A DNA stretch of 64,000 nt from NCBI GenBank assembly GCA_937872925.1, contig CALMUT010000103.1:1-64000 (forward strand). The letters run 5' to 3'. The position numbers and the translations under genes were made by a program. This document shows positions 28,171 through 36,590 of the stretch, piece by piece (position 1 is the first letter of the stretch; each line of letters starts with the position of its first letter). This DNA is from an uncultured Myxococcales bacterium. GTDB lineage: Bacteria; Myxococcota_A; Polyangia; Polyangiales; Polyangiaceae. A model generated the notes under the pieces. That model was not told the DNA's origin and made no database searches. It saw nothing but the letters and a program-made list of their open reading frames with translations.

Positions 28171-29292
28171 TCAGATCTTCTGACCAATGAGCTGTTCCCA
28201 CGCACCGAGCGTATCCCCCAGCTTTGTGCTGATCAGGCCGCGTGGGCGCTCCAATTCCGACTCTTCGACGCCGGCTGCCTTGGCTTCCAACAGGGCGCCG
28301 AGCGCGGCTGCATGGCGTCCTCTTTGCGCAAAGGCCTCGGCCAGCAGCGGCCAGACGGTTTCGGGAGCGGCGCCCAGATTGGCGGCCCGACGCAAGGGTC
28401 CGATCGCTTCGCCGTAGCGCTGGTCGAGCATCATGCTCGCGCCCAATCGCGAAAAGATCTCCGGAGCGCTCGGGCCATCCCCGGCATATTGCACAGCCAG
28501 GCGCAGGACCTCTTCGCCCTTCTCGACTTCACCCAGGTGGATGCAGGCGCTGCCCAAAGAGCCTAGTCCCTTTGCGATCAGCGCTTTCGTCTCCCCACCG
28601 AGTAGTTGCCCCTCCGGGGTGCGCAGGAAGATGGCGAGGGGAGCCGGCCAGGTGCCGAGCAGTTCCACGACGCGCACCCAATCGCGTTTTTGTTCGGCAG
28701 CATCCGCTTCGGTCACGCGCCCCAAGTCGATGGCGCCTTTGCCGCCGCCGCGGGAGATACGCTCCAGCTCCTCGCGCACATGCGTGCGGATCCGAAATCG
28801 GAACTCGTCGAGGGTATAGGTCTCTTGGATCCCGTCGTGGGTGAGTTCGAGCTCGTCGGTGTCGTCGCCGAGCGTCAAGTGGTTCAGGCTGTAGCCATAC
28901 AGCGGCGCCAGGAGCAGGTAGCGCACTCCGACAAAGAGCTGGAGTGCCTCGGTGTCCGTCGCGCGGGTTGGCGGAAGACCCGGCGGCTCGTCGGTAACGA
29001 GCGCCGCCACCAACCGCCGGCGAAAATCTGCCAGCGTCAGCCGCTGCGTGTCGCCCTCGGCGACCTCCATGTCTGGTGGCCCCACCACGAAATCCACAAG
29101 TGTGTGATCGGGGTTGCGTCGGTCAACGGTCAGCGCAGTGATACGCGCCCCCGTGATCATGGCGAAGGCAAAGAAGCGAGTGCCAATGATGTCGCAGAGC
29201 GCCTGAAAGCTGCCGATCCCTTCGCCAATGCGTTCGAACCATCCGTCGGTCCGGATGGAGTCCAGGGAGAACTCAAGGGGCGCTGTTGGCAC
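28171..29292 (-). CDS. TPR-containing protein of unknown function
   Basis: 373 aa from a GTG at 29290-29292 (VPTAPLEFSLDSIR); no signal peptide, so cytoplasmic. The first approximately 215 residues are an unrecognised alpha/beta domain with an acidic linker (LTLGDDTDELELTHDGIQ). The C-terminal half is TPR-like (helical pairs from about 225: AEQKRDWVRVVELLGTWP, LGSACIHLGEVEKGEEVL, LGASMMLDQRYGEAIGPL, LAEAFAQRGRHAAALGAL). It is transcribed with the large lipoprotein downstream. The longer frame to 29460 has no convincing N-terminus. Possibly a chaperone or assembly factor for the lipoprotein, which is only inference. Confidence 0.65.
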   Translation of the reverse strand: MPTAPLEFSLDSIRTDGWFERIGEGIGSFQALCDIIGTRFFAFAMITGARITALTVDRRNPDHTLVDFVVGPPDMEVAEGDTQRLTLADFRRRLVAALVTDEPPGLPPTRATDTEALQLFVGVRYLLLAPLYGYSLNHLTLGDDTDELELTHDGIQETYTLDEFRFRIRTHVREELERISRGGGKGAIDLGRVTEADAAEQKRDWVRVVELLGTWPAPLAIFLRTPEGQLLGGETKALIAKGLGSLGSACIHLGEVEKGEEVLRLAVQYAGDGPSAPEIFSRLGASMMLDQRYGEAIGPLRRAANLGAAPETVWPLLAEAFAQRGRHAAALGALLEAKAAGVEESELERPRGLISTKLGDTLGAWEQLIGQKI

Positions 29293-29542
29293 TTCGGGCC
29301 AGCTTATCGTGGATTTCGTTCGATAGCGACGCCCGCCGCCCCGGTCGTTCCGGATTTTTCGGGGGGCGGGCCGGCGGCAGCGTTTCCGCGCACAGCGGCC
29401 CGCGGCCTTTCCACCAAGCGCGCCACGCGCCGCCGTCGGAATGCCGGTTTTCGCGAACACAGCCCCGGACCCGACCGCCGACGCCGAGCAGCAGGCAGTG
29501 GTCCGAATTCGTGTACCCTGGGGCCTTGGCGACGACCTGAAT

Positions 29543-30385
29543 ATGAAAGTCCACCATCTAAACTGCGCAACGATGTGTCCCTACGGCGGGCGCCTGCTGT
29601 CGGGCAGCGGCGGTCTCACGTCCCCCGCTCAGATGATCTGTCATGTGCTCCTGATCGAGACGGACGCGGGCCTGGTGCTCGTCGACTCCGGACTTGGCCT
29701 TCAAGATCTGCGCATGCCGGCTCAGCGACTGGGGCGTCAGTTGCTCACGCTCATGCGTCCCGTGCTGGACGCCGACGAGACGGCCGCCCGGCAGGTCGAA
29801 GCCCTGGGGTTTTCGACGGATGACGTGCGCCACATCGTCCTGACACATATGGACCTCGATCACGCCGGTGGTCTCTCAGACTTCCCGAAAGCACACGTGC
29901 ATCTGCATGCTGCGGAGCACGACGCCGCAATCACTCGGCGCACCCCGCTGGAGCGCTCGCGCTATCGACCCCTACAGTGGGCGCACGAGCCCACCTTCGA
30001 GACTTATCGACCGACGGGGGAAACCTGGTTTGGCTTCGAGGCCGTGCGGGATTTGCGCGGGCTGCCGCCGGAAATCCTGATCATCCCCCTACTCGGCCAT
30101 TCACGAGGACATAGCGGCGTGGCCGTCGAAACCGAACACGGCGTGTTGCTGCATGCCGGGGACGCGTACTTTCATCGCGCAGAGATGGACAGCGACCGCA
30201 GGCGCTGTCCGCCGTTCTTGGATGTATTTCAGCGTATCGTGGAGATAAGCAGCTCCCAGCGTCGGGAAAACCAGGAGCGCCTGCGCCAGCTCGCGCGGGA
30301 AAACCGCGGCGCGGTCCGGGTGTTTTCCGCGCACGATCCCGTGGAGCTCGAACGCTGCCAACAGCGCGCTGAGCGTGCAGCATGA
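29543..30385 (+). CDS. Metallo-beta-lactamase fold hydrolase (lactonase-like)
   Basis: 280 aa from the ATG at 29543. The metal-binding motif THMDLDHAGG (H102, D104, D106, H107) is the HxDxDH type found in N-acyl-homoserine lactonases, where the second His of the usual HxHxDH is replaced by Asp. Further ligands are in GHSRGHSG and HAGDAYF. Early residues VLLIETDAGLVLVDSGLG are the expected beta strands. Substrate cannot be told; quorum-quenching lactonase or another hydrolase are both possible. Its stop overlaps the GFA gene start by 4 bases (ATGA), so it belongs to the MBL-GFA-mutY transcript. Confidence 0.85.
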   Translation: MKVHHLNCATMCPYGGRLLSGSGGLTSPAQMICHVLLIETDAGLVLVDSGLGLQDLRMPAQRLGRQLLTLMRPVLDADETAARQVEALGFSTDDVRHIVLTHMDLDHAGGLSDFPKAHVHLHAAEHDAAITRRTPLERSRYRPLQWAHEPTFETYRPTGETWFGFEAVRDLRGLPPEILIIPLLGHSRGHSGVAVETEHGVLLHAGDAYFHRAEMDSDRRRCPPFLDVFQRIVEISSSQRRENQERLRQLARENRGAVRVFSAHDPVELERCQQRAERAA

Positions 30386-30762
30386 ACGCTCCAGAGCCCG
30401 GCCAGTGGCTCCGGGGCGGCTGCCACTGTGGAAGCGTGCGCTTCCGGGCGCGGTCACAGCGCTACGCGGCCCTGCGTTGCAATTGCTCCATCTGCACCAA
30501 GAAAGGCTACTTGCACTGGATCGTGGCGCCCGAAGACTTTGAGCTCGAGCAAGGGCACGACGCGCTGACCACGTATCAGTTCAACACGGGCGTGGCGAAG
30601 CACAGGTTCTGCGCGACCTGTGGCATCCACCCGTTCTACACGCCGCGCTCGCATCCTGATCAGATCGACGTCAACGTGCACTGCCTGGACGAGCGTCACG
30701 CTTTCGACGTGGAAGAGTTCGATGGCGAAAACTGGGAAGCGAACGTCAACGCCATCCGCTGA
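30382..30762 (+). CDS. GFA-family (glutathione-dependent formaldehyde-activating / CENP-V) protein
   Basis: 126 aa, typical size. The zinc-binding cysteines of the family are present: CHC (C14, C16), CNCSIC (C33, C35, C38) and CATC (C77, C80). The KKGYLHWIVAP and HRFCATCGIHPFY motifs match. GFA proteins were named for formaldehyde-glutathione condensation, but most members have no proven reaction. It overlaps the upstream MBL gene by 4 bases, and the mutY start codon lies 41 bases inside its 3' end. Confidence 0.9.
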   Translation: MNAPEPGQWLRGGCHCGSVRFRARSQRYAALRCNCSICTKKGYLHWIVAPEDFELEQGHDALTTYQFNTGVAKHRFCATCGIHPFYTPRSHPDQIDVNVHCLDERHAFDVEEFDGENWEANVNAIR

Positions 30763-31837
30763 GGTAACGACCGACGCCGCACGCCGACTGCGCCGCGCGC
30801 TACTGGCTTGGTACCAGCGGGAGCAGCGCGATCTGCCCTGGCGGCGCCGGCCGGATCCCTACGCGGTGTGGGTCAGCGAAAGCATGTTGCAGCAGACTCA
30901 GGTAAAGACCGCCGTGCCGTACTTCGAAGCGTGGATGCGGCGCTTCCCGACGCTCACCGCCCTGGCCCAGGCAAGCGAAGCGGATGTGCTGCGGCAATGG
31001 CAAGGCCTCGGATACTACTCCCGAGCGCGCAATCTTCGCCTCGGCGCGCAGCAAGTATTGCGCAACCATGGGGCGACCATCCCGAGAGATATCGCCCGGC
31101 TACGCACCCTTCCAGGCATCGGTCCGTATACGGCCGGTGCCATCGCCAGCATTGCGTATGGCGAGCGGGCGGCCCTGGTGGACGGCAACGTCAGCCGGGT
31201 ACTCGGGCGGCTCTTCAGCGTGCCCGGCTATGTCGGCACCCCAAGCCACGATCGGCAAATCTGGACGCTTGCCCGCAGGCTCGTTCCAACGAAAGCCCCC
31301 GGCAACTTCAATCAAGCCCTGATGGAGCTCGGCGCACTCGTGTGTCGACCGGTGTCGCCCGAATGCGCGCGCTGTCCGGTTCGCAGACAGTGCGCGTCGA
31401 GCGCAACGGGAAGCGTTGATCAATTCGGCCGAAAGGCGCCGAACAAGAAGACCGTTCGGCTGCGCATGGCTGCGGCGATCGTCCGGCGCAAGCGGCTCCT
31501 GCTGGTCGTGCAACTGGAAGACAGCGCGCCCCGCTGGGCGGGCATGTGGCAGTTCCCCTGCGTCGAACTGCAGCGCGACGAGAGCCCCGAGCTAGGAGCG
31601 CAACGAGCGGCAGCGGCATTCGCAAAGCTTCTCGTCTTCCCCAGAAAAACGCTCCCACTCGTGCGCCACAGCGTCACCCACCACCGCATCGCCCTCACGC
31701 CCGTCGCTTGTGACACCCCTCGCAGCAAGCTCACCCCTACCGGCGTCGCCAATGCTTGCTGGCTCGATCAAGACGCACTGCTCGCGCTCCCCATGCCCGC
31801 GGCGCACGGTCGAATCCGCAGCGGGCTCATGGCGTAG
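30722..31837 (+). CDS. mutY: A/G-specific adenine glycosylase
   Basis: 371 aa. MutY removes A mispaired with 8-oxoguanine. The catalytic Glu is E53 (WVSESMLQQTQV), the helix-hairpin-helix is LPGIGPYTAG (130-139) and the catalytic Asp D154 (LVDGNVSRV). The 4Fe-4S ligands are C208, C215, C218 and C224. A NUDIX-like C-terminal domain (about 240-371) recognises 8-oxoG. The frame extends to 30620, but the ATG at 30722 has GGAAGAG just upstream; it overlaps the GFA gene by 41 bases. The 3' end overlaps the EamA gene on the other strand by 11 bases. Confidence 0.94.
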   Translation: MAKTGKRTSTPSAEVTTDAARRLRRALLAWYQREQRDLPWRRRPDPYAVWVSESMLQQTQVKTAVPYFEAWMRRFPTLTALAQASEADVLRQWQGLGYYSRARNLRLGAQQVLRNHGATIPRDIARLRTLPGIGPYTAGAIASIAYGERAALVDGNVSRVLGRLFSVPGYVGTPSHDRQIWTLARRLVPTKAPGNFNQALMELGALVCRPVSPECARCPVRRQCASSATGSVDQFGRKAPNKKTVRLRMAAAIVRRKRLLLVVQLEDSAPRWAGMWQFPCVELQRDESPELGAQRAAAAFAKLLVFPRKTLPLVRHSVTHHRIALTPVACDTPRSKLTPTGVANACWLDQDALLALPMPAAHGRIRSGLMA

Positions 31838-32741
31838 CGCGGCGCGCCAACGCGCGCCGCCAGACCCCACGCAGCCCAGGCACCACGTTCGCAGCAATGG
31901 TCACGCCGACAACGATCACCGCGCCCGCCACGAGCGCCCTGGGAGTGGGCCGCTCACGAAAAAGCGCGTACGCTGCTAGCGACGCGATCACAGGCTGCAG
32001 GTAGACGTAAACAGCGACCACGGAGCTTTCCACGCGCCGCAATGCGAATGCGTTGAGTGTATACGTTGCCAGGGTCGCTCCGAAAAGGATGAAAAGCAGC
32101 GCGCCGTAGACCCATCCGGGCAGCGAAAGCCACGGCACCCGCAGCATGGGGCCATAGGTGAACGGCAACGCTTCCACAGCACCGAACACAAACACCCAGG
32201 CGATGGTCGTCAACGACCCAAGTCGGGCAATCACCGGGCGAGCCAACACCAAGAACAGCGCGTACAAGCTGGCGTTGGTCACAAGCAAGACATTACCAAC
32301 CACGCGCTGGCTGCTGAGGTCGAAGTTCTCCACCTCCAAGAACACCGCAGCACCCCCAAGCGCCACTGCCACGCCCACCACGCGCCGAACCTCGAGCTTT
32401 TCCATGCCCAGCGCCGTCGCGACCGCCACGCTGACCGCAGGCACGAGCAGGATCGATAGCGACGCGTTGATGGGTCCCGCTCGCAGCAGTCCCTCAGCGA
32501 AGAGCAGCTGATTGAGACTGATGCCCACGGCAGCGAGGGCTGCCAGGCGCAGCAACTCCGCCGGCGGCGGCGCGCGCTTGAAAAGGAGCCCAGCGGCGAG
32601 GGCCAGAAGCGGCGCACCCAGCACCAGCCGCATGCCAACGAGCGCGGCAGGCGACATGTGGGCAAACACCGCCGTGCCGGCGACGGGCCATAGCCCGAAC
32701 AAGATTTGCACTGTGAGCAGTGCCAGGTGCACTCGAAGCAT
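31827..32741 (-). CDS. EamA/DMT-family transporter
   Basis: 304 aa with ten predicted membrane helices in two five-helix repeats, the drug/metabolite transporter layout. The first EamA unit covers about 7-140 and the second about 150-285; the AlaPro-rich stretches between helices (ALAAGLLFKR, LNQLLFAEGLLRAGPINASL) are typical. Substrate is unknown; relatives export amino acids or metabolites. It is divergent from the amidase at 32805 across a 63-base region and its stop overlaps the mutY 3' end. Confidence 0.88.
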   Translation of the reverse strand: MLRVHLALLTVQILFGLWPVAGTAVFAHMSPAALVGMRLVLGAPLLALAAGLLFKRAPPPAELLRLAALAAVGISLNQLLFAEGLLRAGPINASLSILLVPAVSVAVATALGMEKLEVRRVVGVAVALGGAAVFLEVENFDLSSQRVVGNVLLVTNASLYALFLVLARPVIARLGSLTTIAWVFVFGAVEALPFTYGPMLRVPWLSLPGWVYGALLFILFGATLATYTLNAFALRRVESSVVAVYVYLQPVIASLAAYALFRERPTPRALVAGAVIVVGVTIAANVVPGLRGVWRRALARRATP

Positions 32742-32804
32742 TGGCGCTTGTCTACGCGGCAGGTTTGGTCCCAGACCGGCGGGAGGGCGACTATAAACGG
32801 CGCC

Positions 32805-34355
32805 GTGAGCCTGTATAGTCGAACCGCCACGGAACTCTCGCAGCAGCTCGCGCGGCGCGAATGCTCCAGCAGAGAGATCGTCGAAGCCCTGATTGCACGG
32901 CGCGAAGAATTAGGTACCGGCGTACCGGCGTTTGTCCTGGGCCTCGACGCAGAAGCCCGAGCCGCCGCTGACGACGCGGATCGGCGACTCGCGAGCGGCG
33001 AGCGCTCTCCGCTCATGGGACTACCGATCTCCGTCAAGGAGAATATCGACGTAGCGGGCACGGCGTCGACGCTGGGGCTTTCCGCGCGACGCGATCACCG
33101 CGCAGACACGGACGCGGCAGTCGTCCGCTGCCTGCGCGAAGCCGGCGCAGTCGTTTTGGGCAAAACGAATGTCCCGCAGTCGCTGCTCAGTGTGGAGACG
33201 ACCAACTTCCTATTTGGCACTACACCGAATCCGTGGTCGCGGGAGCGCGCGCCCGGCGGCAGTAGCGGCGGGGAAGCGGCCGCGCTGGCCAGCGGCCAAA
33301 GCGTGCTCGGGATCGGCACGGACATTGGCGGCTCACTCCGCATCCCCGCAGCATTCTGCGGCGTGGCCGCCCTCAAACCCACCGAGCACCGCTGGAGCAA
33401 CTTGGGGAGCCGCACTGCCATCGCCGGTCAAGAATCTATCCGCTCCCAAATCGGACCGATGGCGCGCACCTCCGCGGACGTTGCGCTGCTATTCGAGGCA
33501 CTGGAGAGTTCGCGCTTCGCTGCGCAGGATCCCTTCGTCCCCCCGGTGCGGAACCCGAGTGCAGCCGGCGTGGACGTCAGCAAGTTGCGTGTGGGCTTCT
33601 GGGAAAGCGACGGGCTACTCACGCCCGCTGCGAGCGTGATGCGGGGCGTGCGTGCTGCCGCCAAGCACCTCGCGGACGACGGCGCTGACGTCGTCGAAGT
33701 CGACCCGGAGAACGCGCGACGGCTCACTTGGCTGTTTTTCGCGATCCTCAGTGCGGATGGCGGACGCACTTTGGACGCAGCACTCCAAGGGGAGCGTGTG
33801 ATCCCGCCGCTGCGCCGGATCAAACGCCTGGCAAGCCTGCCGAATCGAGCACGCCGCGCCCTGGCATTGGCGATGCTCGTGCTGGGCGAGGAACGCAGCG
33901 CTTACCTGCTTGATGCCTTAGGCGAGAAATCCGTAGGCCAGCTATGGCGGCTGACCTCCGAACGCGGCGCGCTCAGACAGCGTGAGCTTGAGTTCTTCGA
34001 GCGCCATCGGCTGGATGTGGTGGTGTGTCCGGCATTCGCAACGCCCGCGCTGCAACACGGCTCGTCCGCGGACTTCAGCGTCGGAGCTTGCTACAGCATG
34101 CGTTACAACGTGCTCAACTTCCCCGCGGGCGTCGTGCCGGTGACCCGCGTGCGCACAAACGAAACCGAGCGCAGCGAGCTGCGGGATCGACTCGACCGCA
34201 CTGCACGCAGCATCGAGCAAGGCAGCGCCGGGCTTCCCGTGGGCGTACAAGTCGTGGGGCGCCCGCACTGCGAGCACCACGTGCTGGCGGCGATGCTGGC
34301 CATCGAAGCCCGTGCACGGACCGGGCAGGACTTCCCCGAAACCCCCTGTCCCTGA
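32805..34355 (+). CDS. Amidase (amidase signature family, FAAH-like)
   Basis: 516 aa from a GTG at 32805. The Ser-cisSer-Lys catalytic triad is visible as K78 (ISVKENID), S153 (GGSSGG) and S177 (TDIGGSLR). The spacings (75 and 24) are the same as between K142, S217 and S241 of fatty acid amide hydrolase, as I recall them. The enzyme hydrolyses an amide bond; the natural substrate is not evident. The GTG lacks a close ribosome-binding site, but an upstream start would overlap the divergent EamA gene. It stands alone upstream of the DUF1592/DUF1552 pair. Confidence 0.88.
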   Translation: MSLYSRTATELSQQLARRECSSREIVEALIARREELGTGVPAFVLGLDAEARAAADDADRRLASGERSPLMGLPISVKENIDVAGTASTLGLSARRDHRADTDAAVVRCLREAGAVVLGKTNVPQSLLSVETTNFLFGTTPNPWSRERAPGGSSGGEAAALASGQSVLGIGTDIGGSLRIPAAFCGVAALKPTEHRWSNLGSRTAIAGQESIRSQIGPMARTSADVALLFEALESSRFAAQDPFVPPVRNPSAAGVDVSKLRVGFWESDGLLTPAASVMRGVRAAAKHLADDGADVVEVDPENARRLTWLFFAILSADGGRTLDAALQGERVIPPLRRIKRLASLPNRARRALALAMLVLGEERSAYLLDALGEKSVGQLWRLTSERGALRQRELEFFERHRLDVVVCPAFATPALQHGSSADFSVGACYSMRYNVLNFPAGVVPVTRVRTNETERSELRDRLDRTARSIEQGSAGLPVGVQVVGRPHCEHHVLAAMLAIEARARTGQDFPETPCP

Positions 34356-34488
34356 GCGCGCGTTTTCGTGCCGCCGAAGCCCGCGGCAGTGCGACCCGCC
34401 GCGTCGCACCGGACGTGTCGCGTCGCATGCGCCAAGCCCAACGCATCCGAAAATGGCCCCAGTGCGCTGGCCAAATCGTGACAGTGGG

Positions 34489-34504
34489 TGGCGCAACTCT
34501 TGCT
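34489..34504 (+). promoter_or_regulatory. Sigma-54-like promoter candidate before the DUF1592 gene
   Basis: The sequence TGGCGCA-4 bases-TTGCT closely fits the sigma-54 -24/-12 consensus (TGGCAC-N5-TTGC). Transcription would start near 34515, only about 3 bases before the ATG at 34518, so the mRNA would be nearly leaderless; the ATG indeed has no Shine-Dalgarno sequence. In GC-rich DNA such a match may be chance. Confidence 0.3.
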
Positions 34505-34517
34505 GTACTAATTGACT

Positions 34518-36590
34518 ATGCGCAAGTCGGTCCTGCTCAGGCCATCCCTCAGTAGTCTGCTTTGTATCAGTGCACTGTCCCTCGCCGCGTGCGTCGGCAG
34601 CATCGACGAAGAGGGCGGATCGAGTGGCGGCGGCGGCGGACCCAAAGGGCCGCAGACTTCGCCAACGGGTCGTGACCCGGGCCGTGTCACCCTGCACCGC
34701 CTCAACCGCGCGGAGTACGACAACACGGTCCGCGACCTGCTGGGCACCGCGTTGACGCCAGCCAAAGACTTTCCCGCCGACGACCACGGCTATGGCTACG
34801 ACAACATCGCTGACGTGCTGACCATCTCGCCAACGCAAGTCGCTCTCTACGAACGCGCAGCAGAACTGGTCGTGGAAGATGCCATGGCGCCCCCGCTCGC
34901 GACCTCTGCAACACAGCTCGTGGAAGCCGAAACGCTTACGGGAACCACCGGATCCGCCACCAGCGATGCCTACAACCTATTCAGCAACGGCGATATCGCC
35001 GCGACGTTCTCCCTGCCCTCGGACGGAACCTATGAGGTGCGCGTACGCGCCTGGAGCACGCCGGCCGGCACCGAAGCCGCGAAGATGAACATCATGTTTG
35101 GCGCTGCGGATTTGGGCGTCTTCGACGTTCCGAACGACAAGAACAACCCGCTGATCGTGACCAAGCAGGCTGCGGTAACCGGCGGCAGCAAAGTGGTGAC
35201 GGTGAGCTTCACGAACGACTTCTACGAGCCGCCCAACGATCGCAACTTGTACGTCGACTACATCGAAATCGAAGGCCCCATCGGTGCCACAACCGGCAAG
35301 AACGCGATGCGTGATCGCATTCTGGTGTGTGACCCCAAAACCGGCGAGGCCTGCCAACGGCAAATCATCGAGGCATTCACCAAGCGAGCTTGGCGTCGCC
35401 CGGTCAGCAGCACCGAAATCGACAAGCTGATGGCGTTCATGGCTCTGGCGAAGAGCGAAGGCGAAGACGAAGATGCCGGCATCAAGCTGGCACTGCGCGC
35501 CGCGCTCATGAGTCACAACTTCGTATTTCGCGTGGAGCTAGATCCCACGCCAACCGGTGGCACCGTGCGCGCCCTGAATGCCTGGGAGCTGGCTTCACGG
35601 CTTTCCTACTTCCTGTGGAGCTCGATGCCGGACGAAGCCCTCTTCGCCAAGGCCGAGTCTGGGGAGTTGCTCGACCCGGCCGTGCTCGCTGCGGAAACCA
35701 AGCGTATGTTGCAGGATCCAAAAGCCGGCGCCTTGACCGACAACTTCGCCGGGCAGTGGCTGTACACCCGCGCGCTGGTAGAGCACGAACCGGACTACAA
35801 CTTCTTCCCGGAATATGAAGACGGCTTGCGCATCGCTATGGAGCAAGAGACGCGGCTGTTCTTCCAGGAGTTCCTACAGCAGCCCCATCCCGTTCAAGAT
35901 CTGCTGAAGGCCGACTTCGGCTATGTCGACACGCGCCTAGCCCAGCACTATGGCCTGAGCGGAGTGAGCGGTTCGTCGCACACCCGGGTCACGATGACTG
36001 ACCCGCGGCGCGGCGGGCTCCTGGGTCAGGGAAGCCTATTGACCATCACCAGCTACCCCACCCGCACCTCGCCGGTGAAACGCGGACGCTGGGTTCTGGC
36101 GCAGTTGCTATGTGACAAACCCGCCGACCCGCCCCCCGGCGTGGAAGGCGAGATCAACCCCACACCGCCTGCGGGCACGACGCAAAAAGATCTGCTCGCC
36201 AAGCACCGCGAGGACCCGACCTGCGCCAGCTGCCACGACGTCATGGACCCCATCGGCATCGCGTTGGAGAACTTCGACGGCATCGGGCGCTACCGCACCG
36301 AAGACAACGGTGCGCCAGTGGACCCAACCGCGGACATGCCGGACGGCACGAAGCTTGATGGTCCGGTTTCCCTGGCCGACGCCGTCGTCAGTGACGAGCG
36401 TTTCCCGGCTTGCGTGATGCAGCAGATGTTCGTCTACGCCCTCGGCCGAGGCACCCAGGATTCGGATCAGCCCTATTTCGACGAGATGATGAAAGCCGTG
36501 GGCTCCGGATTTACCTTGGAGCAAGCCATTGTTCAGATTGTGAGCAGCGAACCATTTCGCATGCGCCGCGCGGAAGGAGGTGGCAAATGA
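34518..36590 (+). CDS. DUF1592-family lipoprotein (DUF1587/1595/1592/1588/1585 multidomain)
   Basis: 690 aa from the ATG at 34518. It has a lipoprotein signal (LCISALSLAAC). The domain series is the one found in myxobacterial and planctomycete surface proteins: PSD3/DUF1587 (about 50-120, LNRAEYDNTVRDLL), a beta-sandwich like calcium-dependent carbohydrate-binding modules (about 125-255), DUF1595, DUF1592 (YFLWSSMPDEALF), DUF1588 (GQGSLLTITSYPTRTSPV) and DUF1585. A single c-type heme motif CASCH is present in the DUF1588/1585 part. The function is unknown. The stop overlaps the next gene by 4 bases (ATGA). Confidence 0.88.
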   Translation: MRKSVLLRPSLSSLLCISALSLAACVGSIDEEGGSSGGGGGPKGPQTSPTGRDPGRVTLHRLNRAEYDNTVRDLLGTALTPAKDFPADDHGYGYDNIADVLTISPTQVALYERAAELVVEDAMAPPLATSATQLVEAETLTGTTGSATSDAYNLFSNGDIAATFSLPSDGTYEVRVRAWSTPAGTEAAKMNIMFGAADLGVFDVPNDKNNPLIVTKQAAVTGGSKVVTVSFTNDFYEPPNDRNLYVDYIEIEGPIGATTGKNAMRDRILVCDPKTGEACQRQIIEAFTKRAWRRPVSSTEIDKLMAFMALAKSEGEDEDAGIKLALRAALMSHNFVFRVELDPTPTGGTVRALNAWELASRLSYFLWSSMPDEALFAKAESGELLDPAVLAAETKRMLQDPKAGALTDNFAGQWLYTRALVEHEPDYNFFPEYEDGLRIAMEQETRLFFQEFLQQPHPVQDLLKADFGYVDTRLAQHYGLSGVSGSSHTRVTMTDPRRGGLLGQGSLLTITSYPTRTSPVKRGRWVLAQLLCDKPADPPPGVEGEINPTPPAGTTQKDLLAKHREDPTCASCHDVMDPIGIALENFDGIGRYRTEDNGAPVDPTADMPDGTKLDGPVSLADAVVSDERFPACVMQQMFVYALGRGTQDSDQPYFDEMMKAVGSGFTLEQAIVQIVSSEPFRMRRAEGGGK

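Noticed and set aside
29293-29542. Possible gene or RNA in the 250-base divergent region
   Set aside because: No tRNA-like fold, no conserved frame; it most likely holds two promoters that I cannot pinpoint.
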